From Oscillospiraceae bacterium (GTDB lineage: Bacteria > Bacillota > Clostridia > Monoglobales > Monoglobaceae): a DNA stretch of 35,463 bases. Shown in pieces: positions 1 to 6,680 of this stretch. The stretch is from assembly GCA_015068655.1 (NCBI GenBank), contig SVKC01000018.1, positions 1 through 35,463 of the forward strand. Reading direction: 5' to 3'. A program made the position numbers and the translations under genes. Each line of letters begins with the position of its first letter. Position 1 is the stretch's first letter. The notes beneath the pieces were generated by a model, which was not told the DNA's origin, did not search any database, and saw only the letters and a list, made by a program, of their open reading frames with translations.

Positions 1-551
1 CCAGAGGTTCAAAGCTGTTATTTACCTTGGTTGTATGGACAATGATGATGCCCTCGCAGATAAGAATGGTACCAAACTATATATCATATCTGCACTTTCC
101 CTTTGCGGCAGACAACGGCTGGGGAGTGAGCCTTCTTGATACATACTGGCCGATGTGGCTTGGAGCAGGGGCGGATACTTTTGCGGTACTTCTCTTCAAA
201 AACGCATTTGATGCCCTTTCAAATTCATATGTAGAGGCGGCAAAGATAGATGGTTGCTCAAACTACGGAGTATTTTTCAGAATAATGCTGCCTCTTGCAA
301 TGCCCGTAATTATATATGAATCAATAGGTGTACTTTCTGCAGCTTGGTCAGACTTCTTTACACCCCTTCTTGTACTTGACAAGAATGCAGTTGTACCGCT
401 GAAGATTTATAGACTTCAAAGCGATACCAGCATACAGATGAACACCTACTTTATGGCACTTGTATTTGCATCAATACCGCCCTTTATAATATTTGCGGTA
501 TTCCAGAAGCGAATCCTTGGGGGAATCAATATTGGCGGTGTTAAAGGTTAA
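1..551 (+). CDS. Carbohydrate ABC transporter permease (MalG-like), 5' truncated
   Basis: This is the C-terminal part of an inner-membrane permease of a sugar ABC importer; the reading frame is open back to the window edge, so the start lies outside. The key mark is the EAA loop that docks on the ATPase: YVEAAKIDGCSNYGVFFRI followed by MLPLAMPVI, at 228-306. Hydrophobic membrane segments lie on both sides (FTLVVWTMMMP near the start, FMALVFASIPPFIIFAVF near the end). The C-terminus GGINIGGVKG resembles the usual GxxxGAVKG ending of MalG-type permeases. The substrate cannot be read from this fragment; the binding protein and the partner permease would be upstream. The gene converges on gatB with a repeat element between them. 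Confidence 0.9.
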   Translation, partial: RGSKLLFTLVVWTMMMPSQIRMVPNYISYLHFPFAADNGWGVSLLDTYWPMWLGAGADTFAVLLFKNAFDALSNSYVEAAKIDGCSNYGVFFRIMLPLAMPVIIYESIGVLSAAWSDFFTPLLVLDKNAVVPLKIYRLQSDTSIQMNTYFMALVFASIPPFIIFAVFQKRILGGINIGGVKG

Positions 552-588
552 CACTATTTACAAAGAGTCTAAAAACTTATAAACAACG

Positions 589-722
589 GGGCTGTATCAA
601 AATGAAGTTTTCGGGACGGGATGGAACCCGTCCCCTACATATATTGTGCACTTGTTTTTTCGTGATACAATTTGTAGGGTTCGGTTTCAACGCCGAATCG
701 TTTTTTCATTTTGATACAGCCC
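589..722 (+). repeat. BIME/MITE-like repeat, copy A
   Basis: A 134-bp element bounded by a perfect 18-bp terminal inverted repeat (gggctgtatcaaaatgaa at 589-606 and its complement at 705-722). Inside are two hairpins: an 8-bp stem at 613-620/627-634, and a second at about 677-699 (GGTTCGG/CCGAATC type) followed by a T-run. Read outward from the centre, each hairpin has the head TGTAGGG, so they are inverted copies of one REP-like unit. It fills the gap between the convergent permease and gatB genes and probably ends transcription of the permease. Confidence 0.85.
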
Positions 723-752
723 TATTTTCCTATAAGCCATAAAGTGTCCGTT

Positions 753-2195
753 TTATTGCTTGTTTATTTCGTCAATGAGTATTTTCCTGAGAACCTGAGG
801 GTCACAGTTGCCCTTCAGCTCCTTCATACATCTTCCGAACAGTGACATAAGAGCTTTTTCCTTGCCGCCCTTGAAGTCACTTACTGCCTTGGGGTCAGCC
901 GCAACAGCTGCTTTTGCCGTTGCTTCAATGAGCCCTGTGTCGTTTGACATTACAAGACCGTTTTCTTCTGCGTACTTTGCAGGTTCGATTGTTTCATCAT
1001 CAAACATAGCCGCAAGAATCTTCTTGCCGTTTGCTCTTCCGACCTTGCCTTCGGATACAAGGAGGATTATTTCACCCAGAGCCTTGCCGTCAATGTTCAG
1101 CATATCATAGGTCATTTTTCTTGCATTCAGAATACTCATAACCTCAGAAATCATCCAGTTTGCGGCATCTTTTGCGTTCTTACAAACAGAAACCGCACCT
1201 TCAAAGCATTCACAAAGAGCAATACTCTTTGAAAGCTGGTCGGCATCGTATTCGCTGAGACCGAATTCTTCTGCGTATCTTGCACGCTTAACCTCGGGAA
1301 ATTCGGGAAGAGTTTCCTTTATTGCGTTGAACCATTCGTCGTCAATAACAACAGGCATAACGTTGGGGTCGGGGAAATAACGATAATCACCGGCTGTTTC
1401 CTTTGTTCTCATTGCATAACTCTTGCCCTTGATGTCATCCCAGCGTCTTGTTTCCTGAACAAGAACCTCTGTGCCGTTTTCAATTGCGTCGATATGTCTT
1501 GCAACCTCATACTCAATAGCTCTCTTGATTGCTTCAATGGAGTTCATATTCTTCATTTCGGTACGAACGCCCAGAATATCTGTGCCTTCGGGACGAACAG
1601 AAAGGTTCACGTCGCAACGCATTGTGCCGTGTGCCATTTCACATTCAGCAACCTTTGCATAACGGAGAAGGTTCTTCAGTCTTTCAAGATAAGCCTCAAC
1701 CTCTTCTGCACTTGAAAGGTCGGGCTGGCTTACGATTTCAATAAGAGGAACACTTGTACGGTTGAAGTCAACATGAGTTGTATCCTCACGAATATCGTGA
1801 ACAAGCTTTCCTGCATCCTCTTCCATATGAATCTGCTTTATGCGTACTGATTTTCTTCCATTTGAGGTTTCAATTTCCACAGTGCCGTTCACTGCAACAG
1901 GAGCAAACCACTGTGTTGTCTGATAAGCCGCAGGAAGGTCAGGGTAGTAATAGCTCTTTTTGTCAAAGGTTGTTGTGCGGTTGATGTCACAGTTGAGCAT
2001 CAAACCTGCCTTCATACCGAAATCAACAACTCTTTTGTTCACTACCGGAAGCATACCGGGCATACCGCAGCAAGCGGGGCAAACGTGTTCATTTGGGTCG
2101 GCACCGTAAGAATGAGCCGAACAGGAGCAGAAAATCTTTGAATTGGTCGCAAGCTCAACGTGAACCTCAAGACCAATGACTGTTTCGTATTTCAT
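753..2195 (-). CDS. gatB: Asp/Glu-tRNA(Asn/Gln) amidotransferase subunit B
   Basis: GatB is the tRNA-binding kinase/transamidase subunit of GatCAB: it phosphorylates the side chain of mischarged Asp-tRNA(Asn) or Glu-tRNA(Gln) and amidates it with ammonia. The 480 residues are full family length. The N-terminus YETVIGLEVHVEL is the GatB signature, followed by the Cys-rich zinc-type segment CSCSAHSYGADPNEHVCPAC. KSYYYPDLPAAYQ and the EEDAGKL segment also match the family. The C-terminal 150 residues form the YqeY-like helical tail that contacts tRNA. It is the last gene of aspS-gatC-gatA-gatB, starting 2 nt after the gatA stop, so it is probably translationally coupled. This subunit looks intact, in contrast to GatA. 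Confidence 0.97.
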   Translation of the reverse strand: MKYETVIGLEVHVELATNSKIFCSCSAHSYGADPNEHVCPACCGMPGMLPVVNKRVVDFGMKAGLMLNCDINRTTTFDKKSYYYPDLPAAYQTTQWFAPVAVNGTVEIETSNGRKSVRIKQIHMEEDAGKLVHDIREDTTHVDFNRTSVPLIEIVSQPDLSSAEEVEAYLERLKNLLRYAKVAECEMAHGTMRCDVNLSVRPEGTDILGVRTEMKNMNSIEAIKRAIEYEVARHIDAIENGTEVLVQETRRWDDIKGKSYAMRTKETAGDYRYFPDPNVMPVVIDDEWFNAIKETLPEFPEVKRARYAEEFGLSEYDADQLSKSIALCECFEGAVSVCKNAKDAANWMISEVMSILNARKMTYDMLNIDGKALGEIILLVSEGKVGRANGKKILAAMFDDETIEPAKYAEENGLVMSNDTGLIEATAKAAVAADPKAVSDFKGGKEKALMSLFGRCMKELKGNCDPQVLRKILIDEINKQ

Positions 2196-2197
2196 AA

Positions 2198-3391
2198 TTA
2201 TTTCTCCTCCTTTTCAATCAAATCCAAAAGTGCATTTTCGCTGAAGGCTCTGCCCACAAGCTGAACTCCTTCTGCAACAACAGCAGGAAGTCCTGTGATT
2301 GATGCAGGAGCTGTGTAGAAATTCTCATGGTATGAGATATATTTGTCTTCCTTTACATCGGAAGGAGTATATGCCATTTTTGAGCAAGCGGGCAAAAGAA
2401 CCGCATCATATTCTTCAAATATCTTCGAAAAGGCGTCTGCAATAACTCTGCGTGTGCGGAGAGCCTTGTCATAAACCTTCATATAATTATCGGTTGAGAG
2501 TGTTTCCGAGCCAAACAGAATGGCAGTCTTGAGAAGGTCGCCAAAGGCTTCTGTGCGGCTGTTTGTGTAAAGAGTGTCAAGGTTGTTGAAGTTCTCTGTG
2601 CGATAACCGTACTTCACGCCGTCATAACGGGAAACATTGTTGCATAGCTCTGCACTCATAAGAATGTTCCAGGCAACACGTGATGCGGCAATTACGCCGT
2701 CTTCAATTTCACAAACCTCAATTCCATTTTCCGAAAGCTTTGCACGAAAGGCATTCATCTTGTCGATAACAGCTTCATCCAAGCCATCTGTCATTTCTTT
2801 GAAAAAAGCAACCTTTTTGATTTCCGCTCTGTCGGCATCCTTTTTCAGCTTTTTGCAAAGGTCATCCGAAAGGCTTGTTCCGTCCTTGTCGTCGTGACCT
2901 GAAATAACATCCAGAATTTCACGGCAATCCTTTGCGTTGGCTGCAAGAACACTTACGGTCTCACCCGAGCAGGCAACGGGAATTGTTCCGTAACGTGAAA
3001 CAGTTCCGTATGTGGGCTTTATGCTCACAAGACCGCTTTGAGCTGCACCACGGCGCACAGAGCCGTTGACATCAAGGCATACAGCAGCAATGGCTTCACC
3101 ATTTTTGATACTTTCAGCCGGTGCATACACAAGCTTTCCGTCCCTTTCGTTTTCTCCATCAAAGGCAGTTTCGCCCACAAGGTCAATTGCAAACTCGCCC
3201 ACGCTTGCTTTTCCGCAAAGACCATAGCCTGCGGCATAAAGACGAGTGAGAGCCTCTGCATCAAAAAGGCTCATATAGCCCTCCAGCATTTTCGAGCCGG
3301 CTGTGGTGGGCATATCCTTTGTCAAAAGCATATCATCAGCAACAACAAGCTTTCCTGATGCAGCTTCGTTTTTTGCGTTATATATTTTCAT
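2198..3391 (-). CDS. gatA: GatA-like amidotransferase subunit with degenerate amidase site
   Basis: By position and partial similarity this is GatA, the glutaminase subunit that normally hydrolyses Gln and feeds ammonia to GatB. I place the start at the ATG at 3391, 7 nt after GGAGGTG, giving 397 residues; typical GatA has about 485. Recognisable segments are TTAGSKMLEGY, SIKPTYGTVSRYGTIP and ISGHDDKDGTS. By eye, the catalytic Lys of the usual KDN motif aligns with Ala18 (VVADD). The Gly-Ser-rich GGSSGGS segment that supplies the cis-Ser is replaced by APAESIKNGEA (about residues 90-100) and shortened. Only the nucleophile motif DTGGSIR has a counterpart, DVNGSVR, with Ser111. Its place between intact gatC and gatB suggests a working complex, but glutaminase activity looks doubtful. 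It could be a scaffold subunit or a pseudoenzyme. Confidence 0.85.
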   Translation of the reverse strand: MKIYNAKNEAASGKLVVADDMLLTKDMPTTAGSKMLEGYMSLFDAEALTRLYAAGYGLCGKASVGEFAIDLVGETAFDGENERDGKLVYAPAESIKNGEAIAAVCLDVNGSVRRGAAQSGLVSIKPTYGTVSRYGTIPVACSGETVSVLAANAKDCREILDVISGHDDKDGTSLSDDLCKKLKKDADRAEIKKVAFFKEMTDGLDEAVIDKMNAFRAKLSENGIEVCEIEDGVIAASRVAWNILMSAELCNNVSRYDGVKYGYRTENFNNLDTLYTNSRTEAFGDLLKTAILFGSETLSTDNYMKVYDKALRTRRVIADAFSKIFEEYDAVLLPACSKMAYTPSDVKEDKYISYHENFYTAPASITGLPAVVAEGVQLVGRAFSENALLDLIEKEEK

Positions 3392-3410
3392 ATGAGACAC
3401 CTCCACTTCA

Positions 3411-3692
3411 CTATTCCATTACACGGGGAACGCACCAGTAGCCTTCATCAGTTTCGGGAGCACCCTGTTGGAGAGCTTCTCTGGTGAAAGGCTGGTTCAC
3501 CGTGTCTTCACGTACAACCGTCATAATCGGCATAACGTGTACCATTCGTTCAACGTTTTCGGTGTCAATTCTGTTGATAATTTCAAGCTCAGCATCTCTT
3601 TTGGCAAAGAAGGCTGTAACTTCATCCTTCTGCTCGTCTGTCAGGCTGAGCTGATTGAGCATTTCAAGCTTTCTGAGAGTTTCTCTGTCCAT
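3411..3692 (-). CDS. gatC: Asp/Glu-tRNA amidotransferase subunit C
   Basis: GatC is the small belt-like subunit that wraps around the GatA-GatB interface and stabilises the complex. The 93 residues match the family in length. The two N-terminal helices (RETLRKLEMLNQLSLTDEQK), the central DTENVERMVHVMPIMTVVREDTV stretch (split here at VERM) and the C-terminal GYWCVPRVME match the usual D.e.vep..hv.....lReD...F.VPrvie pattern. I chose the ATG at 3692 over an upstream TTG because AAGGAG lies about 10 nt before the ATG and would overlap the TTG. It lies 36 nt downstream of aspS and about 20 nt upstream of gatA, in one operon. Confidence 0.93.
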   Translation of the reverse strand: MDRETLRKLEMLNQLSLTDEQKDEVTAFFAKRDAELEIINRIDTENVERMVHVMPIMTVVREDTVNQPFTREALQQGAPETDEGYWCVPRVME

Positions 3693-3728
3693 AAAAATCA
3701 AACTCCTTCTTTCATTTTTGGAAAATTA

Positions 3729-5504
3729 TCAGTCTCTTACCTTTATATGAACCTCACGGAGCTGCTGTTCCGTAACCTCTCCGGGAGCACCCATCATAAG
3801 GTCCTGAGCATTTCCGTTGAGTGGGAATGCAATAACGTCACGTATAGTTTCTTCGCCGGCAATAAGCATTATCATTCTGTCAACACCGGGAGCCATACCT
3901 GCATGAGGAGGAGCACCGTATGCAAATGCAGTATAAAGAGCACCGAATTTTGCTTTCAGGTCTTCCTCGCCGTAGCCTGCAATCTCAAAGGCTTTTCTCA
4001 TAATTTCAGGGTTGTGGTTTCGAACTGCACCTGAGGACAGCTCAACGCCGTTGCAGACAATATCGTACTGGTATGCAAAAATCTCAAGAGGATCCTTGTT
4101 GAGCAGTGCATCCATACCGCCCTGAGGCATTGAGAACGGGTTGTGCGTAAAGTCAATCTTGTTTGTTTCGGGGTTAAGCTCATACATCGGGAAGTCAACA
4201 ATGAAGCAGAACTCGAAGGAATCGTCCTTGATTAAGCCCAGTTCATTTCCTATCCATGTTCTCATTTCACCAGAGAGACGGTCAATAACAGCTGCACTGT
4301 CGCTGATGAAGAACAAGGATTCACCTTCCTTTATTCCAACAAGCTCTGTGAGCTCTGCCTTCTGTTCTTCCGAAAGGAACTTGGCAATGGGACCTTTGTA
4401 CTCGCCGTCTTCGAGAGTAATATAACCAATACCGAACTTCATACCTATGCTTCTTGAATATGCATCAATAGCCTTTTCAAAAGCCTTCTTGCCGTCACCG
4501 TCGCCGTCCTTCTTCACAAGATAGTTCGCAACAATACCGCGTACCAGCTTGTTCTTGAAGGGAACAGTTCTGCCGTTTATGTTGAGGAATTCGTGCTTTG
4601 CGAAAAATTCGGTCAAGTCCTGAATAATCAGGGGGTTGCGAAGGTCGGGCTTGTCGGAGCCGTATTTCATCATAGCGTCCGCAAAGGTAATGCGGCGGAA
4701 AGGCGGCTTTGAAACCTTCTTGTCCGAGAACTTTGTGAAGGTGTTGTAGATTACTGTTTCAGCAACCTCAAAAACATCTTCCTGAGTTGCAAAGGACATT
4801 TCAAAGTCAAGCTGATAGAATTCACCCGGGGATCTGTCCTGACGTGCATCCTCGTCACGGAAGCAGGGTGCAATCTGGAAATAACGGTCAAAGCCTGAAG
4901 CCATAAGCAGCTGCTTGAACTGCTGAGGAGCCTGGGGAAGAGCATAAAACTTTCCCTTGTGCTTTCGGCTCGGAACAAGATAGTCACGTGCACCTTCGGG
5001 AGATGAAGCTGTCAGAATAGGCGTCTGGATTTCCATAAAGCCCAAATCCTCCATCTGGCTGCGGAGATAGCTGAGTATCTTCGAGCGGAGAACAATGTTA
5101 TCGTGAATTTTTCTGTTTCGAAGGTCAAGGTATCTGTACTTGAGACGCACTTCCTCACGTGTGAGAGTTGATGCATCAATTTCAAAGGGGAGACCCAACT
5201 GACAAGGACCCAGCACCTCAATCTTTTCTGCACGAACCTCAACAAGACCTGTTGCGAGCTTGTGGTTCACGGTTTCTGCATCTCTTTCAGTAACTGTTCC
5301 TTCAACAAGAACAACAGTTTCCTTTGACATTCCTGCAAGAAGGCTGTCGTCGGAAAATACAATCTGTGTCACTCCGTAATGGTCACGAAGGTCAACAAAA
5401 AGTACACCGCCGTGGTCACGGATTGTTTCAATCCAGCCCGTAAGCACTACGTTTTTACCGATATGCTCGGTATTCAGTTCATTACAAGTATGTGTTCTCA
5501 GCAT
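3729..5504 (-). CDS. aspS: Aspartyl-tRNA synthetase, probably non-discriminating
   Basis: A bacterial-type class II AspRS of 591 residues, the normal length with an inserted GAD domain. It has an N-terminal OB-fold anticodon-binding domain (about 1-105), class II motif 2 (FRDEDARQDRSPGEFYQLD), and motif 3 (GVDRMIMLIAGEETIRDVIAFP, split at the second Ile-Ala). The residue after RD in the OB fold is His31 followed by Gly-Gly. In Pseudomonas-type non-discriminating AspRS this position is also His, whereas E. coli has Leu. A non-discriminating enzyme would charge tRNA(Asp) and tRNA(Asn) with Asp, and the downstream gatCAB would convert the second product to Asn-tRNA. Its leader carries a T-box with an Asn codon, which fits that role. 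Dual specificity is inference. Confidence 0.97.
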   Translation of the reverse strand: MLRTHTCNELNTEHIGKNVVLTGWIETIRDHGGVLFVDLRDHYGVTQIVFSDDSLLAGMSKETVVLVEGTVTERDAETVNHKLATGLVEVRAEKIEVLGPCQLGLPFEIDASTLTREEVRLKYRYLDLRNRKIHDNIVLRSKILSYLRSQMEDLGFMEIQTPILTASSPEGARDYLVPSRKHKGKFYALPQAPQQFKQLLMASGFDRYFQIAPCFRDEDARQDRSPGEFYQLDFEMSFATQEDVFEVAETVIYNTFTKFSDKKVSKPPFRRITFADAMMKYGSDKPDLRNPLIIQDLTEFFAKHEFLNINGRTVPFKNKLVRGIVANYLVKKDGDGDGKKAFEKAIDAYSRSIGMKFGIGYITLEDGEYKGPIAKFLSEEQKAELTELVGIKEGESLFFISDSAAVIDRLSGEMRTWIGNELGLIKDDSFEFCFIVDFPMYELNPETNKIDFTHNPFSMPQGGMDALLNKDPLEIFAYQYDIVCNGVELSSGAVRNHNPEIMRKAFEIAGYGEEDLKAKFGALYTAFAYGAPPHAGMAPGVDRMIMLIAGEETIRDVIAFPLNGNAQDLMMGAPGEVTEQQLREVHIKVRD

Positions 5505-5564
5505 AATTCAAACCTCCAAAAAAATTTACTTATTAATATATTATCCTTAAAATGAAAAAATAAA

Positions 5565-5809
5565 AACCTTTCATCCCAAAGTATGGGACGAAAGGTTGTC
5601 TTCCGCGGTACCACCCAAATTGACCGTAAAAACGGTCCCCTTGAACATCTTTTCGCGATGAACGTGCGGTTCTAATCACCCAAAGGGCTTTCTTCCGCAA
5701 GCTCCGAAGTGTTTTTCACACAAAACCCGTTGCCGTGTTTCCAGCATCCACAGCTCTCTCAAAACGAGCCCTTTGTGCTACTCTCTTCATCATAGCCGTC
5801 ATTTATTTT
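5565..5809 (-). promoter_or_regulatory. T-box riboswitch leader, Asn (AAC) specifier
   Basis: The minus-strand leader of aspS has all T-box parts. The conserved antiterminator bulge GGGTGGTACCGCGG is at 5603-5616. A terminator follows, with arms at 5565-5578 and 5584-5597 and a U-rich tail to about 5551. The stem I AGAGAG...GCTGG segment is at about 5741-5760. The specifier loop reads GAAA-AAC-A-CTTCGGAGC, aligning with the Bacillus glyQS pattern GAAA-GGC-A-UUCUUGAGC. The specifier is therefore AAC at 5711-5713, an Asn codon rather than the Asp codon expected for aspS. Uncharged tRNA(Asn) would relieve termination and turn on aspS-gatCAB. Homologous Asn-responsive leaders on transamidation operons are known in Clostridium. 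Confidence 0.93.
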
Positions 5810-5815
5810 CAAGTT

Positions 5816-5844
5816 ATTATACCACAATCGTTTTTTTCTGTCAA
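5816..5844 (-). promoter_or_regulatory. Sigma-A promoter of aspS-gatCAB
   Basis: On the minus strand TTGACA (5839-5844) and TATAAT (5816-5821) are exact consensus boxes with a 17-nt spacer. Transcription would start near 5809, just before the T-box stem I. The perfect promoter fits an operon controlled by premature termination rather than initiation. Confidence 0.9.
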
Positions 5845-5915
5845 GAAAAATTTTTGTCAACAGGCGGTTATACACTCTTTTTGCCAAAATCTTGACGCAA
5901 GGTTTTTTTACACAA

Positions 5916-6149
5916 TCAAAAGTCGTGACAGCTTCCGCAATCTATATTACATCTTCCGAAAAGCGAAACAATTTCGTCAATCATTTCAAAATCTGTGAGT
6001 TCATCCTGACAAAGAATTTCTCTCACAGCATCGAGAATCAAGGTTGCCCTTGAATCTGCAACTGCATTCTCGTCAATTTCAAAATCTGTCAGCTGATTGC
6101 ATATGGCATCAGCAACATAACCTTTGATAAGTTCAGTTTTTATCTTCAT
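5916..6149 (-). CDS. 77-residue conserved protein with C-terminal CX3CX2CH motif (copy 1)
   Basis: I do not recognise a named family. The protein is 77 residues, acidic and mostly helical by composition, with no signal peptide or membrane segment. It ends in GRCNIDCGSCHDF: Cys67, Cys71, Cys74 and His75 form CX3CX2CH, a plausible Fe-S or metal ligand set; Cys17 is also shared with its paralogue. A near-identical paralogue lies at 21365-21601 (66 of 77 residues identical by eye, including all the Cys). Both are transcribed divergently from a small XRE regulator. AGGAGGC (plus-strand gcctcct, 6154-6160) supports the ATG at 6149. A promoter with TTGACT (6235-6240) and TAAAAT (6212-6217) has its -10 overlapping a long palindrome. 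The motif resembles radical-SAM or heme-c patterns, but the protein is far too short for a radical SAM enzyme and is not exported, so neither is claimed. Confidence 0.8.
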   Translation of the reverse strand: MKIKTELIKGYVADAICNQLTDFEIDENAVADSRATLILDAVREILCQDELTDFEMIDEIVSLFGRCNIDCGSCHDF

Positions 6150-6178
6150 TTTTGCCTCCTTTTGTTTCCAAACTATAA

Positions 6179-6216
6179 AAAATATATTTGCACTTATATA
6201 AGTGCAAATATATTTT
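6179..6216. promoter_or_regulatory. 38-bp perfect palindrome, likely XRE operator
   Basis: The sequence is perfectly self-complementary over 38 bp, with the centre between 6197 and 6198 (core ttgcacttatataagtgcaa). It lies between the divergent Cys-motif gene and the XRE gene. It overlaps the -10 box of the former (6212-6217) and lies upstream of a TATAAT (6227-6232) for the latter. This is the arrangement expected of an autoregulated repressor site controlling both genes. Confidence 0.75.
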
Positions 6217-6240
6217 AAATTAAATTTATAATAAAGTCAA
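6212..6240 (-). promoter_or_regulatory. Promoter of Cys-motif gene copy 1
   Basis: Minus-strand TTGACT at 6235-6240 and TAAAAT at 6212-6217 are separated by 17 nt. The -10 box overlaps the right arm of the 38-bp palindrome, so a bound regulator would block it. Confidence 0.65.
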
Positions 6241-6277
6241 TAGGTTTGTTCTAATTTGAGTGCAAAGGATTGATTGT

Positions 6278-6511
6278 ATGAATAAGATAATAGAGAAAGA
6301 AATAGGTAATAATATCAGAAAAATCAGAGAATCTGCAGGAATGACACAAGAGGCTCTTTCGGCAAAGTTGCAGCTAAATGGCTGCGACATAACAAGAAGT
6401 GCTCTTGCAAAGATAGAAGTCGGACAAAGACATTTATATCCTGATGAAATTGTTTTGATAAAAGAAATCTTGTGTACGGATTTTGATTCAATTTTTTATG
6501 GAGTAAAATAA
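6278..6511 (+). CDS. Small XRE-family HTH regulator
   Basis: A 77-residue DNA-binding protein consisting of one lambda-repressor-like helix-turn-helix: IGNNIRKIRESAGMTQEALS is helices 1-2, and CDITRSALAKIEVGQRHLY is the recognition-helix region with the typical AKIEVG turn. I chose the ATG at 6278 (AAAGGA 8 nt upstream) over an in-frame TTG at 6260. It is divergent from the Cys-motif gene and presumably binds the palindrome between them. The stop codon is 1 nt before the ATG of a broken transposase gene, so that remnant is on its transcript. The HTH call is firm; the target assignment is inference. Confidence 0.88.
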   Translation: MNKIIEKEIGNNIRKIRESAGMTQEALSAKLQLNGCDITRSALAKIEVGQRHLYPDEIVLIKEILCTDFDSIFYGVK

Positions 6512-6512
6512 T

Positions 6513-6680
6513 ATGGCTTTACCAAAACGAAAACCAACGAGGTTACAGGGGTATGATTACAGCACACCAGGGGCATATTTTATTACGATATGTACACACA
6601 ACAGAAAATGTGTATTGTCAAGCATTGTAGGGGAGGGTTTCCACACCCTCCCGCAAAACATATTGACAGAAATATGTAGG
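6513..6680 (+). pseudogene. RAYT (REP-associated Y1 transposase) remnant
   Basis: The first 50 or so codons match the N-terminus of REP-associated tyrosine transposases: RKPTRLQGYDYSTPGAYFIT followed by ICTHNRKCVLSSIVG. The homology stops near 6680, where the frame runs into the antisense of ylbJ and ends at 6758. The HUH motif (usually PNHxH) and the catalytic Tyr are missing, so it cannot be active. The segment encoding IVGEGFHTLP is a REP-like hairpin (6626-6653). It starts 1 nt after the XRE stop codon. Confidence 0.8.
6626..6653 (+). repeat. REP-like hairpin inside the RAYT remnant
   Basis: Head TGTAGG, then the stem GGGAGGGT (6631-6638), loop TTCCAC (6639-6644) and stem ACCCTCCC (6645-6652). 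The same head and the same TTCCAC loop occur in the second hairpin of the 135-bp repeat copies (for example 22707-22733). This links the repeat family to this transposase type. Confidence 0.7.

Noticed and set aside
589-722. CRISPR-like repeat
   Set aside because: The hairpin repeats are dispersed single copies between genes, with no regular spacers and no cas genes in the window.
5735-5998. Plus-strand frame across the aspS leader
   Set aside because: It lies over the T-box, the promoter and the Cys-motif gene on the other strand, with no ribosome site; a shadow frame.
5916-6149. CX3CX2CH tail as a radical SAM or cytochrome c motif
   Set aside because: The protein is only 77 residues, has no TIM-barrel parts and no export signal, so the resemblance is limited to the Cys spacing.
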